Shown piece after piece: positions 55,624-63,620 of a stretch of DNA of 64,000 nucleotides. The position numbers and the translations under genes are program-made. Source of the stretch: an uncultured Opitutales bacterium (GTDB lineage Bacteria > Verrucomicrobiota > Verrucomicrobiia > Opitutales > Intestinicryptomonadaceae); assembly GCA_944390805.1 (NCBI GenBank), contig CALXQW010000029.1:62001-126000 (forward strand). The letters run 5' to 3'. Each line of letters starts with the position of its first letter. Positions within the stretch are counted from its first letter, which is position 1. The notes beneath the pieces are model-generated. The model had not been told where the DNA came from, made no database searches, and was given only the letters and a program-made list of their open reading frames with translations.

Positions 55624-55651
55624 TTGACAAGGGTTTTTATGGCAATAAATC
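55624..55651 (+). promoter_or_regulatory. Candidate promoter of the rfbFGH operon
   Basis: TTGACA (55624-55629), a 16-base spacer and TAAATC (55646-55651) ahead of rfbF at 55685. The -35 is perfect, the -10 weak. It lies in the gap between divergent operons. Confidence 0.4.
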
Positions 55652-55684
55652 TAAAAAAAATATTAAAATAAGTGGGCTGTTGAG

Positions 55685-56464
55685 ATGAAGGTTTTGATTT
55701 TAGCTGGAGGGTTTGGAACAAGGCTTGGCGAGGAGACAATGCTCAAACCCAAGCCCATGGTGGAGATAGGCTCGTACCCGATTCTCTGGCATATCATGAA
55801 GATATACCACCACTTTGGTTTCGACGATTTCGTTATACTTTGCGGCTATAAGAGCTGTGTTATAAAGGACTTTTTCCTGAATTATTACACCAGGCATTCA
55901 GACATAACCGTAGATATGCGGGACAATTCCTTAAAGATACACCGCAACATCTGCGAGCCGTGGACCGTCACCCTGCTTGAGACCGGGCTTAATACCATGA
56001 CAGGCTCGCGCATAAAGAAGGCCAGGAAATATGTCGGCGATAATCCCTTCATGCTGACCTACGGCGACGGCGTCTCAGACGTGGATATTAGCGAGGTTGT
56101 CAAATGCCATAAAAGCGCCGGCAAGTTTATAACTATGACAGCCGTTCAGCCTTCCGCGCGCTGGGGAAATCTTGCATTCGACAAAGACGGGAACATCGTT
56201 TCTTTTCAGGAGAAGCCCACTGGGGACAACTCATGGATAAACGGGGGCTTTTTTGTGTGCCAGCCGGAGGTGTTCGATTTTATTCCCGACGGGGAGTCTG
56301 TCGTATGGGAGAAGGAGCCTCTTGGTGCGCTGCTTTCTGCGGGACAGATGAATGTCTATAAGCACAAGGGCTTTTGGCATCCTATGGACATGCTGCGCGA
56401 CAAAGAGATGCTAAACAGGCTTTGGAACGAGGGCAAGGCCCCTTGGAAGACTTGGAAGGATTGA
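55685..56464 (+). CDS. rfbF: Glucose-1-phosphate cytidylyltransferase
   Basis: 259 residues. AGGFGTRLGEETMLKPKPMVEIG near the start is the nucleotidyltransferase signature with Lys contacts; LTYGDGVSDVDI is the metal D-x-D-like region and GGFFVCQPEVFDFI and WHPMDMLRDKEMLNRLW are RfbF hallmarks. It makes CDP-glucose from CTP and glucose-1-phosphate, the first step toward CDP-3,6-dideoxyhexoses. First gene of a five-gene run. Confidence 0.95.
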   Translation: MKVLILAGGFGTRLGEETMLKPKPMVEIGSYPILWHIMKIYHHFGFDDFVILCGYKSCVIKDFFLNYYTRHSDITVDMRDNSLKIHRNICEPWTVTLLETGLNTMTGSRIKKARKYVGDNPFMLTYGDGVSDVDISEVVKCHKSAGKFITMTAVQPSARWGNLAFDKDGNIVSFQEKPTGDNSWINGGFFVCQPEVFDFIPDGESVVWEKEPLGALLSAGQMNVYKHKGFWHPMDMLRDKEMLNRLWNEGKAPWKTWKD

Positions 56465-56496
56465 CGGGCATTTTTTTCTAATTGGAATTTAATATA

Positions 56497-57588
56497 ATGT
56501 TTGGCGGCATATTTAGCGGTAGGCGGGTTCTGATAACAGGCCATGCTGGATTCAAAGGGGCGTGGTTGTCCTTATGGTTGCAAAGCTTGGGAGCCAAAGT
56601 TTTTGGGTATTCCAAGATTCCCGACGGAGACTACAAGCTATACGACGTATTGAAGCTGCCAGAAGTTATAGAGGACAGTTTTATAGGAGACATTTTAGAC
56701 GCAGGTACTCTCGACAGATACGTTGCCTTCTGCAAGCCGGAGATTGTTTTTCACTTGGCGGCCCAGCCGCTTGTAAGGCTTAGCTATGAGCAGCCTGTTT
56801 TGACGTACGCAACAAATGTCATGGGAACTTTAAATGTACTTGAGGCGTCGCGCAAGGGTGGATCTGTAAGGGCCTTTGTGAATGTAACAACAGACAAGTG
56901 CTACGAGAATGTAGAGAAGAGCCAAGGGTACAAGGAAGACGAACCAATGGGTGGATATGATATGTATTCGTCGTCGAAGGGGTGTTCGGAGATTTTGACG
57001 TCGTCTTACAGGAGGTCTTTTCTTCAGGGAGGAAGACCTTTTGCATTGGCGAGCGCTCGCGCGGGAAATGTCATAGGCGGGGGAGACTGGTCGGCGGACA
57101 GGCTTCTGCCCGATTGCGTAAGAACTCTCCAACGCGGAGAGGATATAGTCATACGTTCTCCAGATTCAACTCGTCCGTGGCAGCATGTGCTTGAACCTCT
57201 GGCTGGATACATGCTGTTGGCTCAGCACCTTATGGAAGAGGGAGAGAAATTTGCGGAGGGTTTCAATTTCGGCCCGGAGGAATCTGAGGAGGTCCGCGTT
57301 ATAGACGTGGTTGAAAAGGTCATAAAGATATGGGGCCGCGGACATGTGGTTGTAAAGAGCAAGGGGAATCCGCACGAGGCGGCAAAATTGAGCCTGAATA
57401 TAGACAAGGCCAAGAGCAGGCTTGGATTTAAACCTGTATGGGGTGTTGACGAGGCTGTGTCAAAATCGGTTGAGTGGTACAGAAACTTTTACGATGGGAA
57501 AATTGATATGTCAGATTTTTCCATATCGCAGATAGAAGATTTTGTTTCCGCGGCAAGAGCGGAAGGCGTCTGTTGGAGCGCAAGATGA
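56497..57588 (+). CDS. rfbG: CDP-glucose 4,6-dehydratase
   Basis: 363 residues of the extended SDR family. ITGHAGFKGAWLSLWL (NAD-binding G-x-x-G-x-x-G type), HLAAQPLVRLSY, TTDKCY and YDMYSSSKGCSEIL with the Y-x3-K pair. It forms CDP-4-keto-6-deoxyglucose. The family start suggests the ATG at 56497 (a TTG at 56482 is in frame upstream). The stop overlaps the rfbH ATG by four bases (ATGA). Confidence 0.95.
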   Translation: MFGGIFSGRRVLITGHAGFKGAWLSLWLQSLGAKVFGYSKIPDGDYKLYDVLKLPEVIEDSFIGDILDAGTLDRYVAFCKPEIVFHLAAQPLVRLSYEQPVLTYATNVMGTLNVLEASRKGGSVRAFVNVTTDKCYENVEKSQGYKEDEPMGGYDMYSSSKGCSEILTSSYRRSFLQGGRPFALASARAGNVIGGGDWSADRLLPDCVRTLQRGEDIVIRSPDSTRPWQHVLEPLAGYMLLAQHLMEEGEKFAEGFNFGPEESEEVRVIDVVEKVIKIWGRGHVVVKSKGNPHEAAKLSLNIDKAKSRLGFKPVWGVDEAVSKSVEWYRNFYDGKIDMSDFSISQIEDFVSAARAEGVCWSAR

Positions 57589-58952
57589 ATAAGGAAGAAA
57601 TTAGGGAACAGATTAGGGCTTTGGCAAAACAGTATGCGCGCTGCCTTGAAGAGGAGAAGGCTGCGCGCGGCAAAGACTCTTATGTGAGGGTCTCTGGCAA
57701 AGATGTAGGAGAGGCGGAGCTACTAAACATGATAGACGCTTCTTTGGATATGTGGCTTACTGCGGGGCGTTTCAACGATGAGTTTGAAAAGGAGTTTGCT
57801 CGCAGGTTGGGTGTGAAGTTTGCGCTTACGGCAAATTCGGGCTCGTCGGCTAATCTTCTTGCTCTTTCGGCGCTGACATCGGCAAAGCTCGGTAGTAAGG
57901 CTTTAAAGAAGGGGGACGAAGTCATTACTGTGGCGACGGGTTTTCCAACTACGGTAAACCCCATAATCCAAAATGGTCTGGTTCCGGTATTTGTAGATTG
58001 CGAGGTTGGCACATACAATATAGATGTATCGCATCTCGACAGGGCGCTGTCTCCTAAGACTAAGGCTGTATTCATAGCCCATACGCTCGGAAACATGTTC
58101 GATATGGACTGCGTATTGGATTTCTGCCAGCGCAACAACTTGTGGCTTATAGAAGACAGTTGCGACGCACTTGGTGCAAAGTATGGCGGCAGGCTTGCCG
58201 GCACGATAGGGCACATAGGCACATACAGTTTTTATCCGGCTCACCACATAACCATGGGCGAGGGCGGAGCAGTTGCAACGAACGACCCTCTCTTGTACCG
58301 CATACTTTTGTCTTTCAGGGATTGGGGGCGCGACTGTTGGTGTAAGCCTGGCAAAGACAATACATGCAAGAAGCGTTTCTCATTCTCGCTGGGGAATCTT
58401 CCTGCGGGGTACGACCATAAATACACGTACTCTCACATAGGCTACAATTTGAAGATAACCGATTGGCAGGCGTCAATAGGCCTTGCTCAGCTTGGGCGCT
58501 TGGACGACTTCCTATCGCGGCGCCGCAGAAACGCCACAAAATTGCTGGGGCTTCTTTCCGACTTGGAGGAGTTCTTCATATTGCCTAAGATATCTGAAAA
58601 GTGCGAGCCGTCTTGGTTTGGTTTTTTGATTTCCGTAAGGGAAGGTGCGCCGTTTTCCAAGCAGGAGCTTGTTGAGTATCTTGAAAATCACGGCATAGCC
58701 ACGCGCCAGCTGTTTGCGGGCAATATTTTGCGCCAGCCAATGATAACCCAGGCTGATATAAAGCTGCGTATAGAGGGCGGGCCCTTGAAAGATTCCTCAA
58801 GTCTGACCGAGGCCGATTACGCCATGTTGCCTAACAGCGAATTTATAATGAATTCAACATTTTGGGTGGGAGTGGCTCAGAATGTTTCGGAGTCGGATAT
58901 GGATAGGACGTCGGAAGTTTTGCACGGGTTTGTGCGCGAGAGGACGAAATGA
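57585..58952 (+). CDS. rfbH: CDP-6-deoxy-4-hexulose 3-dehydrase (E1-type, PMP/[2Fe-2S])
   Basis: 455 residues. The cofactor lysine of aminotransferases is replaced by His in FYPAHHITMGEGG (His220), and C193, C251, C253 and C261 fit the [2Fe-2S] cluster of E1 from Yersinia, including the same spacing in CWCKPGKDNTC. This enzyme removes the 3-OH of CDP-4-keto-6-deoxyglucose with PMP and needs an NADH reductase (E3, RfbI/AscD) for electrons. No E3-like gene is in the window. GGAG lies seven bases ahead of the ATG. Overlaps both neighbours by ATGA. Confidence 0.96.
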   Translation: MNKEEIREQIRALAKQYARCLEEEKAARGKDSYVRVSGKDVGEAELLNMIDASLDMWLTAGRFNDEFEKEFARRLGVKFALTANSGSSANLLALSALTSAKLGSKALKKGDEVITVATGFPTTVNPIIQNGLVPVFVDCEVGTYNIDVSHLDRALSPKTKAVFIAHTLGNMFDMDCVLDFCQRNNLWLIEDSCDALGAKYGGRLAGTIGHIGTYSFYPAHHITMGEGGAVATNDPLLYRILLSFRDWGRDCWCKPGKDNTCKKRFSFSLGNLPAGYDHKYTYSHIGYNLKITDWQASIGLAQLGRLDDFLSRRRRNATKLLGLLSDLEEFFILPKISEKCEPSWFGFLISVREGAPFSKQELVEYLENHGIATRQLFAGNILRQPMITQADIKLRIEGGPLKDSSSLTEADYAMLPNSEFIMNSTFWVGVAQNVSESDMDRTSEVLHGFVRERTK

Positions 58953-59482
58953 AATTTATTCCTCTTACAGTTTGCGGGGCGTATGTGGTGAAGTCCGAGC
59001 CGTTTTGCGATGAGCGCGGGTCGTTTGCAAGGCAGTTTTGCAAGAGGGAATTTGCATCTGTCGGGATAGATTTTCAGATAAAGCAGTGCAATATTTCAAG
59101 AAATACCCGCAAGGGCGTGCTCAGAGGAATGCACTATCAGAAGGAGCCGTATCCGGAGGTGAAATTGGTATCATGTCCGGAGGGCAGGGTGTACGACGTA
59201 ATATTGGATTTGCGCAAAGATTCGCCGTCGTACTTGAAATGGGAGGCCGTGGAGCTTTCAGAAGACAATGGAAAGAGCGTATATATACCTTCGGGCGTGG
59301 CGCATGGTTTTCAGACTCTTGAGGATAACTCTGCCGTGTTTTACCAGCTTGGCGAATTTTTCATGCCCGAATATTACTCCGGCGTGCGCTGGAATGATCC
59401 TGCCTTTGGCATAGTATGGCCGGAATGCGAAAACAGAATTTTAAATAAGAGGGATTCCGAATATGAGCTGTACTTGCAATAA
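58949..59482 (+). CDS. RmlC-like cupin sugar epimerase
   Basis: 177 residues, RmlC length. FCDERGSFARQFCKREF, then RGMHYQKEPYPEVKLVSC with the catalytic His and a Lys, VYDVILDLRKDSPSY, YIPSGVAHGFQTL and a C-terminal VFYQLGEFFMPEYYSGVRWNDP with the conserved Tyr. The active-site residues look intact, so it is likely a functional 5-epimerase. In the ascarylose pathway AscE of this family acts on CDP-3,6-dideoxy-4-ketoglucose at C5. Its place after rfbH fits that role. Confidence 0.85.
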   Translation: MKFIPLTVCGAYVVKSEPFCDERGSFARQFCKREFASVGIDFQIKQCNISRNTRKGVLRGMHYQKEPYPEVKLVSCPEGRVYDVILDLRKDSPSYLKWEAVELSEDNGKSVYIPSGVAHGFQTLEDNSAVFYQLGEFFMPEYYSGVRWNDPAFGIVWPECENRILNKRDSEYELYLQ

Positions 59483-60368
59483 ACGTCTGCTTCTGACTGG
59501 CGCTACGGGGCTTTTGGGCAGGGTTGCAGCGGAGCCTCTGTTAAATTCCGGCTACGAAGTCTACGCTCTTACCATAGACAAGGTAAACCCAGACAACGGA
59601 TTTACGTGGATAAACTGCAATATATTCGATTCCGACGGGGTATCGCGCGCCTTTAAAGAGCTCAGGCCCAGCCATCTTATGCATTTTGCATGGATTACAA
59701 CCGGAGACTATCTTACAAACAATCTCAACTTTGATTTTCTCCGCGCAAGCCTTTGTTTGCTGGAGAATTTTGCGGCGTGCGGAGGTGTGCGCGCGGTGTT
59801 TTCCGGTACGTGTTTTGAGTATGGATTTAAGCAAGAAAGGCTTAAGGAGTCTGACGAGGTTCGTCCGCTGAGTGTATACGGCAAGTGCAAAAATTGGACT
59901 CGCGAGGCGGCCGAGCTGTTCTGCGCAAACAACGGCATAAGCTTTGCATGGGGACGCATATTCAATTTGTTCGGCAGCGGAGAGGCTCCTACAAGGCTTA
60001 CGGGGTCCATAATAAAGAATATTTCGGAAGGCAGAAAGACGCTTATAAAGAGCCGCTCTATAATTAGGGATTACATATATTCAAAAGATGTCGCCGCGGC
60101 TTTTGCCGCCATTTTAGACTCTGAGGTTTCCGGCGCAGTAAACGTATGCACGGGCAGGGGCGTTTCCATAGAGGAATACGCCAGAGCGTTGGCGGGCGCA
60201 TTTGGGGCTGAGGATCTTTTGGAGTTTGCCGATATAGCCGGCAATCAGCCCGAATATATAGTTGGCGACAATACCCGCCTTGTAAATGAGGTTGGTTTTG
60301 TGCCCAGATACAATTTGCATACCGCTGCGGAGGAGATCGCAAAATTGTCCAATGTCTGCAGAGGATAA
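59463..60368 (+). CDS. NAD(P)-dependent sugar 4-ketoreductase (SDR), CDP-dideoxyhexose synthase-like
   Basis: 301 residues of the SDR family. LLLTGATGLLGRVAAEPLL at the start (G-x-x-G-x-x-G), MHFAWITTGDY, FSGTCFEYG and YGKCKNW with the Y-x3-K pair. Resembles RfbJ/AscF-type reductases that finish abequose, paratose or ascarylose. Overlaps the epimerase by 20 bases. Last gene of the operon. The product cannot be fixed by sequence alone; with a 5-epimerase present, CDP-ascarylose is the simplest proposal. Confidence 0.83.
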   Translation: MSCTCNKRLLLTGATGLLGRVAAEPLLNSGYEVYALTIDKVNPDNGFTWINCNIFDSDGVSRAFKELRPSHLMHFAWITTGDYLTNNLNFDFLRASLCLLENFAACGGVRAVFSGTCFEYGFKQERLKESDEVRPLSVYGKCKNWTREAAELFCANNGISFAWGRIFNLFGSGEAPTRLTGSIIKNISEGRKTLIKSRSIIRDYIYSKDVAAAFAAILDSEVSGAVNVCTGRGVSIEEYARALAGAFGAEDLLEFADIAGNQPEYIVGDNTRLVNEVGFVPRYNLHTAAEEIAKLSNVCRG

Positions 60369-60396
60369 ATTTGCCTCTTAAATTTCTTTATAGATT

Positions 60397-60417
60397 TTTG
60401 CAGGTTTAAAACCTGCA
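60397..60417 (+). repeat. Perfect 10-base inverted repeat after the dideoxysugar operon
   Basis: TTGCAGGTTT-A-AAACCTGCAA. It lies 29 bases after the last gene of the operon. No T-tract follows, so it is at best a weak terminator or mRNA end protector. The rest of 60418-60639 shows no gene. Confidence 0.45.
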
Positions 60418-60639
60418 AGTTCTGTAGAAATTATATCTTTTGGTTTTGTCATTTCTCCAGTATGGCCTTTAACGGTGCTGTAAGCGTTAATTTATATTTG
60501 CATTATGCAATGTATTACAACGCGATAAGATATAGGACTTTTATTTGTGCTTTAGATTAGCTTCCCGAAAACATCTTTACTTTGTTATTTTGAAATACAG
60601 GGCAATTGAAGTTTATATAAATAATAGAAAAGTTTCCCC

Positions 60640-60671
60640 AAAAAAAATGTCCGACCTAAAAAGGGTCGGAC
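60640..60671 (-). terminator. Terminator of the tRNA-Gln gene
   Basis: Minus strand: stem GTCCGACC / GGTCGGAC (60671-60649) followed by A and eight T (60647-60640). It starts five bases after the 3' CCA of the tRNA. Confidence 0.9.
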
Positions 60672-60675
60672 AAAA

Positions 60676-60749
60676 TGGTTGGCCGATAGGGACTCGAACC
60701 CCAACAAAAGGTGCCAGAAACCTTTGTGCTACCATTACACCATCGGCCA
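60676..60749 (-). tRNA. tRNA-Gln (anticodon CTG)
   Basis: 74 bases on the minus strand. Acceptor TGGCCGA / TCGGCCA with A discriminator and encoded CCA; D arm GTG-TAATGGTAG-CAC; anticodon arm AAGGT-TTCTGGC-ACCTT with CTG at 34-36; variable loop of 4; T arm TGGGG-TTCGAGT-CCCTA. All stems pair fully apart from one G-T in the T arm. It decodes CAG. Confidence 0.95.
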
Positions 60750-60765
60750 ATTTTTGAAAGCAGTG

Positions 60766-60794
60766 TATGCTCTATCTTTTTTGATTTTCGTCAA
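60766..60794 (-). promoter_or_regulatory. Candidate promoter of tRNA-Gln
   Basis: TTGACG (60794-60789) is a good -35. The -10 is poor (a CATACA/TACACT region near 60770). The distance to the tRNA 5' end (about 40 bases from the -35) is suitable. Confidence 0.3.
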
Positions 60795-60875
60795 GCATTT
60801 TTTTACGCGGCGCATTTTTGTTTTGTGCCTTGCGTGCTTTTTAGGCCATATTAAAAGCCCTATTTGTATTATATT

Positions 60876-63404
60876 TTAATCTTTAAGCGAATTAGGCCCA
60901 ACTCGAACTTCTCCTATATCCGTATGAGAGTTTCCTCCTTTTGGGGCTGATATTGTAAGAGAGGAAAAATCTCCCTTGCCTGTAAACTGGGTTTCAAAAC
61001 TCTTTATGATTTCACCTTCGTTCGATATGTTGCATACGGCGCGGTTGTCCTTTGTTATGGCTATGCTGAACTCCAGCCATTCTGAGAATATGTCTATGTT
61101 CTCGCTGGCACCTTCAAACTTTAATGAACCTTTTGATATGGAAAGTTCGTTGCCCTTGTTATTTTTGTTAAATCTTATGAGCAGTTCTGAATCGGGATAA
61201 AGGCGTAGCTCAATCTTGGAGAATACCTCACCTTTTGGAGCTCTAAATTTGAATATTAGCTTAGAGCGCTTAGTCTTGTCTGAATTTGATTCTAACCGTA
61301 TGTATTTCTTCTCTCCGTCCGTCTTTACCGCAACGGCAGTTTTGTCAAAATCAGATGGAAGTTCCACATTAGATGGTAGGCCGCCGGCAAACTCCGACGG
61401 ATAATTCGTTGAATTTTCCGCTCCGTAAGGGGAATAATCAGGAGCATGCGGTGCTCTTCCCGTAAGCTCAACTCCGCATGAGAGCCCTTTTAATCTTGAT
61501 AAAACATCTTTTGAGGCTCCAGCTTCCCCAAGTTTGAATGTCTTAAAACCAATCTTCTTAAACGATGGGTTGTTGTCGGAATAGTTCTCAAGATGCGGAT
61601 TCTCTATGAATGAACCCTCGTCTCTACCATCAAAACTTTTCCATTTATCGAAACTGTATCCCGCAAAATTTATGGGTTTATTGTTCCTGTTCCAATAGAT
61701 ATTCTTGGAGAATTTCACAGCTTTTGGCGGAAGAGGATAATCGTTCCTCAGAAGCCTCCCATCGGAAAAAACTAATATGTTTTTAGTATATACAAAAGAA
61801 TTGTCGGCAGTCCTTCCAAGCCCAACTTGCGAGACTTCTGAGTCTTCAAATATATTGTTCCTTACAACAACATTCTTGCCGTAATGCATAAAATAGGAAT
61901 CGTCCTGGCAATTCTTCACATGGTTGTTCTCTATTATCCAACCAGAGCTGCCCTCGTCGTTATATATCCCCCATGCACCATAGCGGTGCCTGCTTATATT
62001 AGAAATGTCGTTGCCGGAAATTTTGGAATTAGGGCAGGCTCCAAGTGTGTATATGCCGCCCATGTCGTCTATCCACCCCTTGCCTATATTGGAAATCTTG
62101 TTGTTGCATACGGACATGTCCCGCGTTGAGGTCTTCCCGAATCCCCATGTCCAGCCAACGCTTATTCCCGTGTAGAAACCTTCGGATATGCTGTTATTTA
62201 TAATAGCAACCTTAGGGGCATCCTGCGCGAATATCGCAACCGCAGCCAAGTTAAATTCTCCGTATCCTGCTATAGCATTGTTTCTTACCAATATCCCCTC
62301 AGCAGAATGCCTCTTCTTGCTCTCTCCAATACGTATTGCACCTGTACCCATAGATGAGAATGCGCAGTTCTCTATCTTGGAGTCTTTGCTGCCCACTCCA
62401 AAATTTACAGCGTATGGATCTATGTTTTTAAAATCGCACGAGAGTATAGATATGTTTCTTGCGTTTCTTATCTTTACCAAAGAATCCGCCTCGTTTGCAG
62501 CCTGCCCCATGAGGGTTATCACTCCGTTGGGTTTTCTTTGCTGTCCTGCGTATTCAAAATGCAAGTTCTCAATAGTAAAGTTTTCTACAGGGCTTTCCTC
62601 TTTGCCCTCAATGATGATGTGCGAGGCCTTAGGACTGTAATATGCCTGTATGTTATTTTCATTCTCACCCTTTCTTGGAAGATAGAAGATTTCCCTCTTT
62701 GTAGAATCGAAATAAAACTCTCCCTCCTCTGTTAGGGCGCTTTTGATATTAACAAGCCTGAAGCGTGGCGCGTTATCCCATCTGAAAGTGTTGTACCTCT
62801 GATCTGAGTGAAGTGTCAGCGCGCTGAAGCCGTCTTCTCTATCCCTCAATGAGGCTATGGCAAATTTAAACTCGTTCCATACGCAGAACATCTGCAAGTA
62901 GGTGTTCTTTAATTCGTCCTTCGACAAGCCTCTGAGAATCTCTCCGGCATCTGGGCGCACAAGCAAGGGAAGGGCACAAAAACCCTTCTTTGGTTTAAAA
63001 GAACTGTCTATTGAACACTTGCCGGCGCTCCAGAAGAATCCGTTTTTAGGTAGATATGCATTCTCGGCGCGCCTATTGTTTACAAATAGACTAAGTACGC
63101 CTCCTTCAGCGTCGGGAAGGCTCGCTTTGAGAAGATCCCCATCGCGAGTCCAAGATTTTATCTTCTTCGCAAAAACAAGCTTTGCTCCATCTTTCCCGCG
63201 CAGAGTTATTCCCGAATGTTCCGCTGTTATTATTAGGTCGGAATTTATGAATGTTTCTCCGGAAATCTCTACGGTCTTTTCTCCGCGCTTTGCAGCGGCG
63301 TCCAGCATATCTTTTAAATGCTCAGTTGTGTTTGCGGATGCCGTCATGCAGCTAAAAATAAACGCAAACAATATTCCAATAACAATTCCTGAACTCCTAC
63401 CCAT
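60876..63404 (-). CDS. Secreted right-handed beta-helix protein, GH141-like
   Basis: 842 residues with a signal peptide (1-24). The N-terminal part (about 45-260) has the SLFVNNRRAENAYLP segment that GH141 and related enzymes carry; residues about 270-560 are a right-handed parallel beta-helix (repeated N-x-I/V, C-x-F, I-x-N-N pattern); DDMGGIYTLG (446-455) and IYNDEGSSGW (480-489) hold candidate catalytic acids. About 690-842 is a jelly-roll/LamG-like domain (KLIFKFRAPKGEVFSKIELRLYP). The founding GH141 enzyme is an alpha-L-fucosidase from Bacteroides; others act on xylan. Activity here is open. Single gene, next to the tRNA. Confidence 0.7.
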   Translation of the reverse strand: MGRSSGIVIGILFAFIFSCMTASANTTEHLKDMLDAAAKRGEKTVEISGETFINSDLIITAEHSGITLRGKDGAKLVFAKKIKSWTRDGDLLKASLPDAEGGVLSLFVNNRRAENAYLPKNGFFWSAGKCSIDSSFKPKKGFCALPLLVRPDAGEILRGLSKDELKNTYLQMFCVWNEFKFAIASLRDREDGFSALTLHSDQRYNTFRWDNAPRFRLVNIKSALTEEGEFYFDSTKREIFYLPRKGENENNIQAYYSPKASHIIIEGKEESPVENFTIENLHFEYAGQQRKPNGVITLMGQAANEADSLVKIRNARNISILSCDFKNIDPYAVNFGVGSKDSKIENCAFSSMGTGAIRIGESKKRHSAEGILVRNNAIAGYGEFNLAAVAIFAQDAPKVAIINNSISEGFYTGISVGWTWGFGKTSTRDMSVCNNKISNIGKGWIDDMGGIYTLGACPNSKISGNDISNISRHRYGAWGIYNDEGSSGWIIENNHVKNCQDDSYFMHYGKNVVVRNNIFEDSEVSQVGLGRTADNSFVYTKNILVFSDGRLLRNDYPLPPKAVKFSKNIYWNRNNKPINFAGYSFDKWKSFDGRDEGSFIENPHLENYSDNNPSFKKIGFKTFKLGEAGASKDVLSRLKGLSCGVELTGRAPHAPDYSPYGAENSTNYPSEFAGGLPSNVELPSDFDKTAVAVKTDGEKKYIRLESNSDKTKRSKLIFKFRAPKGEVFSKIELRLYPDSELLIRFNKNNKGNELSISKGSLKFEGASENIDIFSEWLEFSIAITKDNRAVCNISNEGEIIKSFETQFTGKGDFSSLTISAPKGGNSHTDIGEVRVGPNSLKD

Positions 63405-63563
63405 ATTCTATTTTCCTTTTAAACTATCTCTTACGTAAACTATATATTTCTTATAGAAATTTTATTTCTGTTTGCTGCTTGCTATCAAGAAAAAACGTCA
63501 TGGCTACAAGGATGAATGTGTTTTGTAATATTGCAAAGTCTACCTTGCAAGAGCGCATAGAAT

Positions 63564-63594
63564 AAAAAAGACGCAACCTGTTGAAGGCTGCGCC
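63564..63594 (-). terminator. Terminator of the TPR protein gene
   Basis: Minus strand: GGCGCAGCC / GGTTGCGTC stem (63594-63570, two G-T pairs) with TTCAACA loop, then TTTTTT. It lies 26 bases after the stop of the TPR gene. Confidence 0.85.
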
Positions 63595-63620
63595 ATGTAA
63601 GAGATTTATTTATAAAAGAG

